From Clostridia bacterium (GTDB taxonomy: Bacteria > Bacillota > Clostridia > Lachnospirales > Anaerotignaceae): a stretch of 64,000 nucleotides of DNA. The notes below the pieces were generated by a model that worked only from the letters and a program-made list of their open reading frames with translations, searched no databases and was not told the origin of the DNA. The stretch covers positions 1 through 64,000 of the forward strand of contig JALCQR010000001.1 in the NCBI GenBank assembly GCA_022651385.1, written 5' to 3'. Positions 1 through 9,937 of the stretch are shown one piece after another. Numbering within the stretch: position 1 is the first letter of the stretch; every line of letters starts with the position of its first letter. A program made the position numbers and the translations under genes.

Positions 1-113
<113 letters not shown>

Positions 114-176
114 TGGAGAACATGGTTTTAATGTACGTTATTCTTTTTTGAACGCTCACAGGGCGTTATATAATAT

Positions 177-259
177 GGATGGGTTCCCGAGTGGCCAATG
201 GGGTCAGACTGTAAATCTGCTGCAATTTTGCTTCGAAGGTTCGAATCCTTCCCCATCCA
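177..259 (+). tRNA. tRNA-Tyr (anticodon GTA)
   Basis: This is a class II tRNA of 83 bases. The acceptor arms GGATGGG and CCCATCC pair, the anticodon loop reads CTGTAAA, there is a long variable arm as expected for bacterial tRNA-Tyr, and the T loop reads GGTTCGAATCC. The discriminator base is A. CCA is not fully encoded. It lies just downstream of the 16S 3' end and may be co-transcribed with it. Confidence 0.95.
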
Positions 260-440
260 TTTTTAATCAATCTTTTTTAGTATATAAGCTAAAGGGGATT
301 TTTTTTGCAAAAAAATTATAAAAGGTATTATACTACTTTCTTATAAAGTTTTCTTAAACAGCAATGCTCTTGACTGTTATTGAAATTTAAAGCCCCTGAA
401 CAAAGCAATGTTCGGAGGCTTATATTGATTTTAGGAGATT
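260..440. other. Spacer after tRNA-Tyr with weak hairpin
   Basis: No 23S rRNA begins here. The stretch is AT-rich with T runs after the tRNA. An imperfect hairpin at about 390-421 (arms AAGCCCCTGAACA and TGTTCGGAGGCTT, one mismatch) lies between the convergent rRNA/tRNA unit and the amidohydrolase gene and may act as a weak terminator for one or both. No other gene is seen. Confidence 0.5.
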
Positions 441-1187
441 TTATATTTTAAGGTTATAAATTCTTACAGCATTTTTATAAAGCACATTATCAAGGTCATC
501 TTTATTTTTAATTAATTCTCTGTATTTTGCAAGCTCAACAGGCATATTATGAACGTTGTCTGATGAATAAAGAATTTTTGTACAGCCAACCTGTTTAATC
601 ATATTTGAAACACCTATTACGCCAACCCAGCTTGGTTCAAGAAATACATTTTCAAACTTTCTTGCAAGATAAGTTGCCTGCTGATTATGCATCTCGCTTC
701 CTGCATGTGCCAATACACATGTGACATCAGGAAAAGCTTCAAGTGCTTTTTCAACTGATATAGGGTCGGAAAACGGAATACCTGCGCCTGTATGTATCAT
801 AATTGGTACTTTAAGCTCACGGCAGACTTCCCATACATGAAAGGCATCCTTTGAAGAAGGATGTGTTGCATGGCCGATAGGCGTTATTTTAATGCCGACA
901 AATCCAAGTTCTTTTATACATCTGTATGCTTCTTTATCATAGTCATCCGGTCTAAAATGCGGATTTATTGAAGCCATTCCCCAGATTTTCTTTTCCTTTG
1001 TTTTTGTAAGCTCATAGATTCTATTATGTATTGCAACATGATCCTCCATATATATTCTTGGAAGGTACGGCTGAACTATGCCTCCGTCAACACCGTTTCT
1101 TTCATATGCATCAAGAAGGCCTCTTTCGTCAAGCTCTTCATCAAATACACAATCTTCACCAAGATGTGAATGAACATCTATTATCAT
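441..1187 (-). CDS. Amidohydrolase-family metal-dependent hydrolase
   Basis: This 248-residue protein looks like a compact TIM-barrel amidohydrolase of the amidohydrolase-2 type. An HSH metal-binding motif sits at residues 6-8 (IIDVHSHLG), a further His in IMIHTGAG near the middle, LAHAG after it, and a late SSDN Asp that would be the catalytic acid. No signal peptide is present, so it should be cytoplasmic. GGAGG precedes the ATG. It is the last gene of the minus-strand run after the two permease genes, 29 bases from the nearest, so it probably processes the imported substrate or a product of it. The substrate cannot be read from the sequence; lactone or decarboxylase activity is possible in this family. 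Confidence 0.8.
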   Translation of the reverse strand: MIIDVHSHLGEDCVFDEELDERGLLDAYERNGVDGGIVQPYLPRIYMEDHVAIHNRIYELTKTKEKKIWGMASINPHFRPDDYDKEAYRCIKELGFVGIKITPIGHATHPSSKDAFHVWEVCRELKVPIMIHTGAGIPFSDPISVEKALEAFPDVTCVLAHAGSEMHNQQATYLARKFENVFLEPSWVGVIGVSNMIKQVGCTKILYSSDNVHNMPVELAKYRELIKNKDDLDNVLYKNAVRIYNLKI

Positions 1188-1216
1188 TTTTATTCCTCCT
1201 TTTTATTCATAATTTT

Positions 1217-2170
1217 TTATTTAGCCGACTTTTTCTGGAATGTTCCAAGCATGAGTACAAGTATTATAAGTGCGCCTTTTGCAATGTTTTGCGCTCCTAC
1301 AGAACATCCTATTACCTGCATTGCGGCACTTATAAGGCCAAGGAAGAGACATCCTACCAATGTTCCAGGAACGTTGGCACGTCCGCCTGAAATTAGCGTA
1401 CCGCCTATAACTATGCTGGCAACGGTATCCATTGTGTATGTATCGCCCATGCCAAGAACGGCACTGCCTACTCGAGCTGATACAAGTATGCCTGCTATTC
1501 CTGTAAGAACAGAACACAATATATATGTTACCATCTCAACTCTTGCTGTTTTAACTCCAGCAAGGCTTGCGGCATTTTTGTTCTGACCAAGGGCAAGAAG
1601 TGATTTCCCATACGATGTTTTCCTTAATAAAAACCAGAAAAACACACCAAGGAGTATTACTAAAATTATGCTGAAATATATACCGAATATTTTTCCTTTA
1701 AGAAAAGCTTTTAACACAGGTGCAACTGTAAATATTGAGAAGTGTTTATTTATAAGCAAAGCTGCTGTTGTAAGTATATAGTTCATAGCCATTGTTGCGA
1801 TTATGGCCGGTATCTGAAGATATATTACCATAAGACTGTTTATAAAGCCTATAGCGGCACATATTGCTATAACTGCTATAAAAGCAGGGACAATCATAGA
1901 GTTTTTGCCGTTTATTATACTCATGGATATAAAGGCCATAAGGGTAAGAACACCGGGTATTGAAAGGTCGATTGCTCCTCGTCCGGATGTAACTACAAGC
2001 ATTTGTCCGAAAGCCATTATGGCAAGAAACGCAGCTGTGTTTGCATTTGATATAAGACTGCTGAATCCAAGCTGTCCCGAAGAAATACCCATTGCAAGCC
2101 AAAGAATAGTAGAGCCTATAAGCGCCCATATCCACGTATTTTCTTTTATGTAACTTAACGCTTTATTCAT
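1217..2170 (-). CDS. Sugar-type ABC transporter permease (RbsC-like)
   Basis: A 317-residue hydrophobic protein of the branched-chain amino acid/ribose (BPD_transp_2) permease family, with about eight to ten membrane segments. The conserved motif GRGAIDLSIPG near residue 63 is the family's GxIDLSVG-like signature. Its ATG overlaps the stop of the upstream fused ATPase-permease gene by 8 bases, so translation is coupled. It probably pairs with the permease half of that fusion to make a heterodimeric channel fed by the lipoprotein encoded at the head of the operon. Confidence 0.9.
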   Translation of the reverse strand: MNKALSYIKENTWIWALIGSTILWLAMGISSGQLGFSSLISNANTAAFLAIMAFGQMLVVTSGRGAIDLSIPGVLTLMAFISMSIINGKNSMIVPAFIAVIAICAAIGFINSLMVIYLQIPAIIATMAMNYILTTAALLINKHFSIFTVAPVLKAFLKGKIFGIYFSIILVILLGVFFWFLLRKTSYGKSLLALGQNKNAASLAGVKTARVEMVTYILCSVLTGIAGILVSARVGSAVLGMGDTYTMDTVASIVIGGTLISGGRANVPGTLVGCLFLGLISAAMQVIGCSVGAQNIAKGALIILVLMLGTFQKKSAK

Positions 2171-4592
2171 TAGCCTTTTCCCCCTTTTTAATAAGTCTTA
2201 TTGAAAGTATTATTATAAGCACAAGCCCCTGAACAGTTGCTGTGAAATCTGTATTTACCTTTAGCAGACCAAGAAGGATACTTACCATTGTAAGCGATAT
2301 TGCACCGCATACGGAGCCGAAATGTGTAACGACACCGCCGCTGAAATATCCGCCGCCGATTATGACAGCCGCAACTGTAAGCATCGTATATGTACTTGAA
2401 GCGTTTACGTCTGAGGCACCGGTTATTCCGGATTGTGCAAAACCGCCCATCATTGCAAAGCAGCCGGCAATAAAATAAATCATAAAATAAGCTTTTGCCT
2501 TTGACCAACCGCTGTTTTTCATTGCGGTTTCATTATTTCCATAGCCCCTTAATGCTGTGCCGTATTTGGAACGATATATAAGTATTGATGCAATAATGCA
2601 GATTATAAGCCATATAAGAATACCGTTTAAAACAGGATTTTTAAAATTAAATAAATTTACCATCCATTCAGGCACATGTCCGCCGGGCATATCCTGAAGG
2701 TTATATGCTATGCCTGTCCATACAAACGACATACCAAGGGTTACTATTATAGGCGGGACATTTCTCCAATAAATGAAAAGTCCCATAAGCGAATATGCCG
2801 CAAGCAAAACTATAAGCACAAATATTCCGAAAGCCGTATTATGGTCAAGTATTGTTGCTGTAACAACATTTACAAGACCCATAAATGCGCCTACGCTAAG
2901 GTCGATATGACCAAGGCCGATTATAAACGTCTGTGAAAGTGCGCAGAATATAAACGGAGCATAACCAACCGCAAGAAGCTCTACTCCTCTTTTTGAAAGA
3001 ACTGTAGGGGAAAGAATACCACATATTGTGTACAGTATAATTGTTGTTATAAGTGCAAAAAGGTAAAGCTTAGGCTGTTTTGCCTTTTTCTCAAGTGCCT
3101 TTTTAAGGTCTTTCTTTTCCTGATTTTCAAAAGCAACTTTAAGTATATCGCTGTGTTCATATTTTCCGTGTTCAAACTCAGCGCCTATAGTGCCTCTTGT
3201 CATTACAAAAAGTCTTGTGCAATATTCAAGTTCGGCGTCGTCGGATGTTCTCCAAATAATAAGCTTTCCGTTTTCGGCAGCCTCATGAAATACCTCATAA
3301 AGCTCAAGTTTTGTCTCAACATCAACGCCTCTTGTAGGGTCATCAAGAATGATTATATCTGCGTCAACGGCCATGGCTCTGGCTATAAGAACTTTTTGCT
3401 GATTGCCGCCGCTCAGACTCATTATAGACTCATCTGTACTGTTGCATTTTGTTTTAAGACGGCCGTTCCATCGGTTTACTAAATCATTTACATTTTTTGT
3501 GTTAAGCGGTTTAAATAAAAGGCTGTTTGCGAGATTTGAAATTATTGTATTGTCTTTTATAGACCATAATGGGAAGTTGCCGTCTTTTTTTCTGTCACCT
3601 GCTACATACGCAACTTTACCGTTTATTTCAAGCCCGTTTTTATTTCTCTTTCTTGCTTTATAGAATATTTCTTGTATAAATTCAAGCTGACCATTGCCCT
3701 CAAGACCTGTAAGACATATTATTTCGCCGCCGTACATCTGCGCTGATATATTTTTAAGGGATTTTGAGGAATAGTTATCCATTTTGATTGAAACTTTTTC
3801 ATTTAAAGCAGGGGTATTAAATTCCAATTTCTTATTTTGGCTGCCTATGCCGCTGCCCATTCGTTCAACCATATCCTGCTCATTGGTTTCACTTATAAGA
3901 CATTCATGCTTTTTGCTTCCGTTTTGCATAATGAATACTCTGTCTGCAAGATACATGATTTCTTTAAGACGATGGGATATATATACATACGCAATACCAT
4001 TTGCCGCTGTTTTTTTGATATATTCCTGAAGCTGATTTGTTTCCTCGGTAGGAAGGGAACTTGTAGGTTCATCCAGCACAAGCATTTTAAGATCCGGCGT
4101 ACTTGTGGCTCTTGCAATTTCTACCATTTGCTGCTGAGCTATGGTGAGTGTGTTAAGACCTGCGTTTACATCTATTGTGTTTCCCGGAAAAACATTGTCG
4201 AGTGCCTTTTTTGCAAGCTCCTTTGCAGTTTTTCGCCAGTTATGGCTTTTGTAAAACTGCTGATACTGTTCAACATAGAAGTTTTCATAAACTGTAAGAT
4301 TTTTACACAGAGAAAGCTCCTGATGGACTACAAATATACCTTTTTTTCTTGCGTCTGCCGTTGAATACTTATTTGTATCAATGGCTTCTCCATCTATTGT
4401 TATTGAACCGCTGTCGCAGTTTATAACACCGGAAAGTATTTTTGTTATTGTGCTTTTACCGGCGCCGTTTCCGCCTACAAGAGCCAGAACCTCACCTTTA
4501 TTTATAGTTATATCAAGATGATTTACGGCAATGGTGGGGCCATATATTTTCAAAATATCTTTTGCTTCAATAAAGCACTTGTTATTTTCCAA
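2163..4592 (-). CDS. Sugar ABC transporter ATPase fused to permease (RbsA-RbsC-like)
   Basis: This 809-residue protein joins components usually encoded separately. Residues about 1-500 are a tandem ATPase like RbsA/MglA: Walker A GGNGAGKST, a degenerate first signature around QQQMVEIARA, Walker B LVLDEPTSSL, then a second cassette with a degenerate Walker A (GLEGNGQLEF) and a canonical LSGGNQQKV signature, the asymmetry normal for RbsA. Residues about 515-809 are a full RbsC-like permease with an IGLGHIDLSVGAF motif. The start is TTG. An intercistronic hairpin separates it from the SBP gene, which should lower its expression relative to the binding protein. The single open frame argues against a sequencing fusion. 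Confidence 0.9.
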   Translation of the reverse strand: MENNKCFIEAKDILKIYGPTIAVNHLDITINKGEVLALVGGNGAGKSTITKILSGVINCDSGSITIDGEAIDTNKYSTADARKKGIFVVHQELSLCKNLTVYENFYVEQYQQFYKSHNWRKTAKELAKKALDNVFPGNTIDVNAGLNTLTIAQQQMVEIARATSTPDLKMLVLDEPTSSLPTEETNQLQEYIKKTAANGIAYVYISHRLKEIMYLADRVFIMQNGSKKHECLISETNEQDMVERMGSGIGSQNKKLEFNTPALNEKVSIKMDNYSSKSLKNISAQMYGGEIICLTGLEGNGQLEFIQEIFYKARKRNKNGLEINGKVAYVAGDRKKDGNFPLWSIKDNTIISNLANSLLFKPLNTKNVNDLVNRWNGRLKTKCNSTDESIMSLSGGNQQKVLIARAMAVDADIIILDDPTRGVDVETKLELYEVFHEAAENGKLIIWRTSDDAELEYCTRLFVMTRGTIGAEFEHGKYEHSDILKVAFENQEKKDLKKALEKKAKQPKLYLFALITTIILYTICGILSPTVLSKRGVELLAVGYAPFIFCALSQTFIIGLGHIDLSVGAFMGLVNVVTATILDHNTAFGIFVLIVLLAAYSLMGLFIYWRNVPPIIVTLGMSFVWTGIAYNLQDMPGGHVPEWMVNLFNFKNPVLNGILIWLIICIIASILIYRSKYGTALRGYGNNETAMKNSGWSKAKAYFMIYFIAGCFAMMGGFAQSGITGASDVNASSTYTMLTVAAVIIGGGYFSGGVVTHFGSVCGAISLTMVSILLGLLKVNTDFTATVQGLVLIIILSIRLIKKGEKANE

Positions 4593-4626
4593 TTAAGCTC
4601 ACATCCTTTACAAATCATTAATTATT

Positions 4627-4662
4627 TAAAAAAACAGCTGCGCTATACAGCAGCAGCTGTTT
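4627..4662 (-). terminator. Intercistronic terminator/attenuator between SBP and transporter genes
   Basis: Ten-base arms AAACAGCTGC and GCAGCTGTTT flank an 11-base loop, followed on the minus strand by a T run. It lies after the SBP stop and before the fused transporter gene, a position that commonly gives excess binding protein with partial read-through. Confidence 0.8.
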
Positions 4663-4670
4663 AAGATTTT

Positions 4671-5834
4671 TTATTTTGATTTTGCAGCGTCTATAATGTT
4701 TTTGATTACGTATTCATTTGTAAAATCAGGTGAAATAAACTCTCCTGCTTTTAAGTCTTTATAATCCTGAAGATTATCTGTAGTAACACGCGGTATTGAA
4801 AGCATCATGCTTTGAGGCACGTCATATCCGTTTAGTATATCAAGAGCTACCCAAAAAGCAGCACCTCCGCAGCCCGGTGTTGAACCTTGGCTTAATGTTT
4901 CATAACCGTCTTGCTTTAACCACCACTGTATAAATTCGCCTGTATTATCACCTATTATTGTAGGCATTTTTCTGTTAAGCTGGTCGAATGCATTTACAAC
5001 ACCTATAGCATCGCCGCCGCAGTGTGTGATAACACCGTCAACGTCAGGATAGCTGTCAAGAATCTTAAGAAGTTCCTGCTGTGTGACAGTTGCGCTTGCC
5101 TGGCCTATAACCTGTGCTTCAATATTCATATCAGGATATTTTTTTAATTCTTCTGTTATGCCGCTGTAAATTCCTTGGTCAGGAGCGGCGCCTGATACAC
5201 CTCTTACAACAATATATTTTCCTTTTCCGTCATATTTTTTTGCCATAAAATCTACGCTTGCCTTGCCTATATCAGCCCAAGGGTAGTCCATTTTATAAAC
5301 ACCGTCAAGATTTACAACAGAGTCAAATGATACTACTGTTATACCGGCATCAAGAGCCTGCTGGATAGAACTGTTAAGAGCTGTTTCAGAAGCTGAATCA
5401 ATAACTATTGCGTCTACTCCCTCAAGAATAAAACTGTTAATCTGTGCAATCTGTGAATTTACTGTTCCGTCACCATTTTGTATTTCATAATCTTTTATGT
5501 AACCGTCTGTCTTTGCCTTTTCGGCAGCATTCGTAAAACAATCTACCATTTGTTTTCTCCAAGTGTTTCCAAAATACGCATTTGAAAGGCCAATTACATA
5601 ATTGCCTTTCTTAAGTTTGAAATCACCGGTATCTGATGCCGAAGATTCAGAAGATGAAGCTTTAGAAGATGATGAGTTGGCCGATGAAGATTCAGAAGAT
5701 GAAGCTTTTGCTGAGGATACTGAAGATGCTGAACTTTTAACGTTAGATGAAGCCGTACTTGACGAACCGCATCCAGCAAGTGCAGAAACAGCAAAAAATG
5801 AACATACTATAAAACCCAAAATTCTCTTTTTCAT
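4671..5834 (-). CDS. Sugar-type ABC transporter substrate-binding lipoprotein
   Basis: A 387-residue periplasmic-binding-protein type 1 family member (RbsB/Peripla_BP_4-like). The N-terminus is a lipoprotein signal peptide with lipobox LAGC at about residues 18-21. A linker of about 50 residues made almost only of Ser, Ala, Glu and Lys separates the lipid anchor from the binding domain. The domain shows the typical QINSFILEGVDAIVIDSASE segment. It starts with ATG behind GGAGG. It is the first gene of the ABC operon and should deliver a sugar or related small molecule to the downstream permeases; the ligand is not identifiable. Confidence 0.92.
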   Translation of the reverse strand: MKKRILGFIVCSFFAVSALAGCGSSSTASSNVKSSASSVSSAKASSSESSSANSSSSKASSSESSASDTGDFKLKKGNYVIGLSNAYFGNTWRKQMVDCFTNAAEKAKTDGYIKDYEIQNGDGTVNSQIAQINSFILEGVDAIVIDSASETALNSSIQQALDAGITVVSFDSVVNLDGVYKMDYPWADIGKASVDFMAKKYDGKGKYIVVRGVSGAAPDQGIYSGITEELKKYPDMNIEAQVIGQASATVTQQELLKILDSYPDVDGVITHCGGDAIGVVNAFDQLNRKMPTIIGDNTGEFIQWWLKQDGYETLSQGSTPGCGGAAFWVALDILNGYDVPQSMMLSIPRVTTDNLQDYKDLKAGEFISPDFTNEYVIKNIIDAAKSK

Positions 5835-5899
5835 AAAATCGCCTCCGCTGTAAATAATGTTTCATTATAATTAATTAAAAAAATCGGCTATAACATCAT

Positions 5900-5966
5900 A
5901 CAACTGTTGTAATTCATCTTATGAATTCGTTGTCACTAATATATAATATATGTAATAAAATGTCAA
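5900..5966 (-). promoter_or_regulatory. Promoter and palindromic leader of the ABC operon
   Basis: On the minus strand TTGACA (5961-5966) and TATATT (5938-5943) are spaced 17 bases apart. The leader just downstream holds two palindromes, ACAACTGTTGT (5900-5910) and AATTCAT-CTT-ATGAATT (5911-5927), which are good candidates for operator sites near +1. The remaining intergenic DNA to 6319 is very AT-rich and I see nothing else in it. Confidence 0.7.
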
Positions 5967-6319
5967 CCGTAATTCATATTTTTACTCAATAACGTCATTT
6001 TCAACAAAAATATTTGTGAGATTTGTTCAAATAAACATCTTTATAAATGGAATTTATATTGTAGAAAAAAATTGGATATATCAACCATTTTTGTAATTAT
6101 TATACAAATGACAATGCTGATATTTTAGATTAATATGTGTATAATTTCAAAAGAAGAGTTATTTTAATAAAATGAAAATGGCAGCAGTCTTTTACTATTG
6201 GTTCACATAAATTGTGATTAAATTTGTGTATTTATTAAAAATTTTATAGTTTAATATAGAGGAATTAATAAAAAGAAAAAAGAAAAATTTTATATAAGTA
6301 TTTTATATGTTTGCGGTAC

Positions 6320-7186
6320 TTAAATGTTTTTTTCTCTGAATTTTGTAGGTGAAACATGAAAGTATTTTTTAAATAAACGGCTGTAATAATTTATATCGTC
6401 AAATCCGCATTTTAATGCAATTTCAGAAATGTTTAGTTCACTTGTTTTTAAGTATTTTGCAGACTTTTTAAGCCTGACTTCATTTATATAAGCTGTCGGT
6501 TTTTTACCGGTTATTTGTTTAAACGTACGGCAAAAATAACATTCTGATATATGTGCATTTTTTGCAAGAATTCTTGATGATATTTTTTCCGTATAGTGTC
6601 CTTCAATGTAGTTTAAAATTGAATCAAAGCGCTTTAAGCTGCTGATTTTTGAGGAAAGTTCAGTATTTGTAATAACTTTATCCATGTGCCCCCTCAGCAA
6701 AAAAACAATCAATTCATAAATAGTTGATTTAACCTCAAGCTCAAAGCCTATTTTCTTTTCATGGTATTCGCTTATCATTTTGTTTACGCAGTTTAACACT
6801 TCTGCGTCATTTTGTATTAAATTACGAAATGTTATGCGATTTTGAGACAGAGGAGCCAAAAATTTTGTCTGACATAAATCCACCTGATTACTGAACAAAA
6901 AAGGCAGGTTAATGCGAATGACGTAAAATTTCAGGTTGTCTGAAAGGCTCTTCATATAGTGAAGTTCACTGCTGTTAATTATAACGATATCGTTTAATTG
7001 GACGTGAAAACGTTTTTTGCCGCATTCAAGAATTGCTGTTCCAGAGATAAAATAATATGCCTGCATATGCTCGTGCCAATGCATTTTCAGTTCTTTTCCA
7101 TGTTTTAAATCTGTTTTCAAAAATATATCGACACCGAAAAATGAATACGGCATCTCTTTGTAATAGTATGTTTTATAATCTTTCAT
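6320..7186 (-). CDS. AraC-family transcriptional regulator
   Basis: A 288-residue protein with an N-terminal cupin-like ligand domain (MHWHEHMQAYYFISG, residues about 35-50) and a C-terminal double helix-turn-helix AraC domain (residues about 185-288, with the signature ISEIALKCGFDDINYYSRLF and ending FRE). It lies upstream of the ABC-amidohydrolase operon on the same strand and diverges from the MFS exporter. The operon is the more likely target because AraC proteins of this layout usually control sugar-uptake genes beside them, but control of the exporter is also possible. Confidence 0.9.
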   Translation of the reverse strand: MKDYKTYYYKEMPYSFFGVDIFLKTDLKHGKELKMHWHEHMQAYYFISGTAILECGKKRFHVQLNDIVIINSSELHYMKSLSDNLKFYVIRINLPFLFSNQVDLCQTKFLAPLSQNRITFRNLIQNDAEVLNCVNKMISEYHEKKIGFELEVKSTIYELIVFLLRGHMDKVITNTELSSKISSLKRFDSILNYIEGHYTEKISSRILAKNAHISECYFCRTFKQITGKKPTAYINEVRLKKSAKYLKTSELNISEIALKCGFDDINYYSRLFKKYFHVSPTKFREKNI

Positions 7187-7324
7187 TTTCAGCCTCTATG
7201 TCAATTTTGTACTAAATTTAAGCAATATAATTATAGAAATAATAGGAATTTTCTATTATTATAAATTCCGTTGTAAAACTTGTAAACCGCAAAATTGAAC
7301 TAATAATGAAAGAAGCTGAAAAAA

Positions 7325-8758
7325 TTGAATGAACTTAAAGAAATACGGAAAAATGGAATTACTCTGACTGTTGTAGTGGCTATGTCGTTTTTGGCTACAT
7401 TGGACTCAAGCATTGTAAATATTGCCCTTCCGGTAATGGCTGACAGCCTCAAAGTCACGCTTTTTTCTATAGAATGGGTTGTGGCAAGCTATGTAATGAT
7501 TATTTGCTCTACGCTTTTATTTTTTGGCAGGCTGGGAGACATTATAGGAAAATCGAAAGTGTTCCGTTTTGGTACACTCTTATTTATAATCGGCACGCTT
7601 CTTTGTGGGCTTTGCAATTCATTTTTTATGCTTATAGTGTGCCGGTTTATTGAAGGAATAGGTGCTTCGGCTTATATGGCCAACAACCAAGGCATAATTA
7701 CTCAGCTTTACCCAAATGAGGGAAGGGGGAAAGCCCTTGGTATTTTAGCTGCCGCCGTGGCTCTTGGTACAATGACCGGCTTGCCTGTTGGCGGAATGAT
7801 AGTTTCAGTGCTTAGCTGGAATTATATATTTTATGTTAATGTTCCTATAGGAATTGTGTTTTTTATTCTTGGTTTTAAATATCTTCCAAATGATAAAGAA
7901 ATCAAAGGACAGCATATTGATAAGGCAGGTTCCGTTCTTTCGTTTTTGGGGACTATACTTTTATTTGGAGCGCTTATTTTTGCTCAGAAAGTTGGATTTT
8001 CAAATTTTTATATATTGGGAGCAATATTTCTTTCTGTTATAATTATTGTTTATTTTATCATTTTAGAAAAGAAGAAAGCACAGCCGCTTTTGGATATCAA
8101 TATTTTTAAAAACCGTTTGTTTTCTGTAAGCCTTATTTGTACTTTTATCTCATTTGTTTGTATTGCCGCTTATACACTTCTTATGCCGTTTTATTTGCAG
8201 GATACACTGAAAATGTCACCGTCCAACTCAGGGTTGTTAATGATGATTACTCCAATTATAATTGCTATTCTTTCTGCATTTTGCGGTACTTTGGCGGACA
8301 AAATCGGTGCAGAAATATTAACGGTAATCGGACTGTCCGTAATGGCATTTAGCTTTTTTATGATGTCGTTTTTAAATGTTAATTCATCATGTTTTTCATG
8401 TGCGATTTTTTTAGGAATGATGGCGGTGGGGCAGTCGTTTTTTCAACCGGCAAACAATTCTCTTATTATGTCGGCCTGTCCTAAAAACAAACTTGGCATA
8501 GGCGGAAGCGTAAATTCTTTAGTGCGCAATCTTGGACAATATGCAGGAATTGTGCTTTCAACAACTTTTCTGTATTGTTTTATGAGTCACAAAATTGGAT
8601 ATGAGGTACTCGATTATGTAAAAGGAAGAGACGACGTATTTGTTTACGGAATGAAAAATAATTGCTTGATTTTGATGTCACTTTGTATTTTGGGAATATT
8701 TATCACTGTATATCGATTTATACAATCAAAAAAATTGATAGATAATGCAAGTCATTAA
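7325..8758 (+). CDS. MFS drug:H+ antiporter, DHA2 (EmrB/QacA) family
   Basis: A 477-residue membrane protein with a predicted 14 transmembrane helices. Family marks are the N-terminal ATLDSSIVNIALP (motif D1), the loop 2-3 motif GRLGDIIGKSKVF (motif A), and GTMTGLPVGGMI (motif C, antiporter signature). The start is a TTG; the nearby ATG is out of frame. It diverges from the araC-type gene with a 138-base intergenic region. It likely exports a hydrophobic drug or metabolite; the substrate is unknown. Confidence 0.92.
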   Translation: MNELKEIRKNGITLTVVVAMSFLATLDSSIVNIALPVMADSLKVTLFSIEWVVASYVMIICSTLLFFGRLGDIIGKSKVFRFGTLLFIIGTLLCGLCNSFFMLIVCRFIEGIGASAYMANNQGIITQLYPNEGRGKALGILAAAVALGTMTGLPVGGMIVSVLSWNYIFYVNVPIGIVFFILGFKYLPNDKEIKGQHIDKAGSVLSFLGTILLFGALIFAQKVGFSNFYILGAIFLSVIIIVYFIILEKKKAQPLLDINIFKNRLFSVSLICTFISFVCIAAYTLLMPFYLQDTLKMSPSNSGLLMMITPIIIAILSAFCGTLADKIGAEILTVIGLSVMAFSFFMMSFLNVNSSCFSCAIFLGMMAVGQSFFQPANNSLIMSACPKNKLGIGGSVNSLVRNLGQYAGIVLSTTFLYCFMSHKIGYEVLDYVKGRDDVFVYGMKNNCLILMSLCILGIFITVYRFIQSKKLIDNASH

Positions 8759-8854
8759 AGCATAGAAAGTAGAGGATATCAATTATATCTTGTTATATAT
8801 GTTTTATAAAAAACATAAAATAATAATGTTTATATTGATAGAGGGGTACTACTT

Positions 8855-9937
8855 TTGAAAAGTAAAATAGGAATCAAACATATAATTATTTTGCAGCTTG
8901 TTGTATTATTTGTACTGTCGGCCGCTCTGGTTGTTCGTAAAGTGGACAGCGCAGCGTCATATACCGTTTCATCAAGTTCATCAAGCACTGAAAAAAAATT
9001 TATAAAATGGATGGAGTTTAATGTTTGCTATAAGGCTCTTGACAAGGCATATACATATGATGTCAAATCACAAACACAGGATGTAAAGCTTAATTGGATT
9101 GAATTGCTTGCATACCTTGGTACCAAATACGGCGGAGATTTTTCAAAATATAAAGATAAAGATATGAATGCTCTTGTTAAAAAGCTTCAGTCAAAAAATG
9201 AGACAATTAATTCTCTTACAAAAAAAATGAAACATTATCCGTATTATTATGAAATTTACTCGGCTGTTCTCGGCGGATTAGTTGGTGAATATGAAATAGA
9301 AATTCCCGACAAGGAAAACCCAAAAGAAAAGATATGGGTTAAAAAATATGGATTAAAAGGATTTTCTCCTATTGCCAAGAATTTTCCTTACAGTGATTAT
9401 GATGATTTCGGGGTATCAAGATCATATGGCTATAAAAGAAGGCATTTGGGACATGATATGATGGGGCAGGTAGGTACTCCGATTATTGCTGTTGAATCCG
9501 GATATGTTGAGTGTTTGGGCTGGAATCAGTACGGCGGCTGGAGGATAGGCATACGAAGCTTTGATAAAAAGAGATATTATTATTACGCACATCTTAGAAA
9601 AAACTATCCTTATGTTAAAACGTTAAAAGAAGGAGACGTTGTTCAGGCCGGGGATGTTATCGGATATCTTGGAAGAACAGGCTACAGCAGCAAGGAAAAT
9701 GCAAACAATATTGATACATCTCATTTGCATTTTGGAATGGAAATTATTTTTGATGAGTCACAGAAAGAATGCAATAATGAAATTTGGATTAACTGCTATA
9801 ATCTTATAAGATTTCTGTATAAAAACAGGTCGGAAACAGCTAAAAATACGGAAACAAAAGAATGGTATAGGCTTTATAATATTAAGGACCCTGCTGCTGA
9901 GGCATATTTGCAGGAAGAACAAAATACGGCAGATTAA
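8855..9937 (+). CDS. M23 (LytM-like) metallopeptidase, membrane anchored
   Basis: A 360-residue protein with an N-terminal signal anchor (residues about 9-27), a short Ser-rich linker, an all-alpha region, and a C-terminal M23 domain at about 175-330. The zinc ligands are visible in RRHLGHDMMG (HxxxD) and in HLHFGM (HxH), with YYYYAHL between. It should act on peptidoglycan cross-bridges outside the membrane. Clostridial homologues of this form are often expressed in vegetative cells. It starts with TTG eight bases after GAGGGG. Confidence 0.88.
   Translation: MKSKIGIKHIIILQLVVLFVLSAALVVRKVDSAASYTVSSSSSSTEKKFIKWMEFNVCYKALDKAYTYDVKSQTQDVKLNWIELLAYLGTKYGGDFSKYKDKDMNALVKKLQSKNETINSLTKKMKHYPYYYEIYSAVLGGLVGEYEIEIPDKENPKEKIWVKKYGLKGFSPIAKNFPYSDYDDFGVSRSYGYKRRHLGHDMMGQVGTPIIAVESGYVECLGWNQYGGWRIGIRSFDKKRYYYYAHLRKNYPYVKTLKEGDVVQAGDVIGYLGRTGYSSKENANNIDTSHLHFGMEIIFDESQKECNNEIWINCYNLIRFLYKNRSETAKNTETKEWYRLYNIKDPAAEAYLQEEQNTAD

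Noticed and set aside
5594-5853. Open frames antisense to the Ser-rich linker of the lipoprotein
   Set aside because: They come from the low-complexity TCx/GAx composition of the linker and have no start signals.
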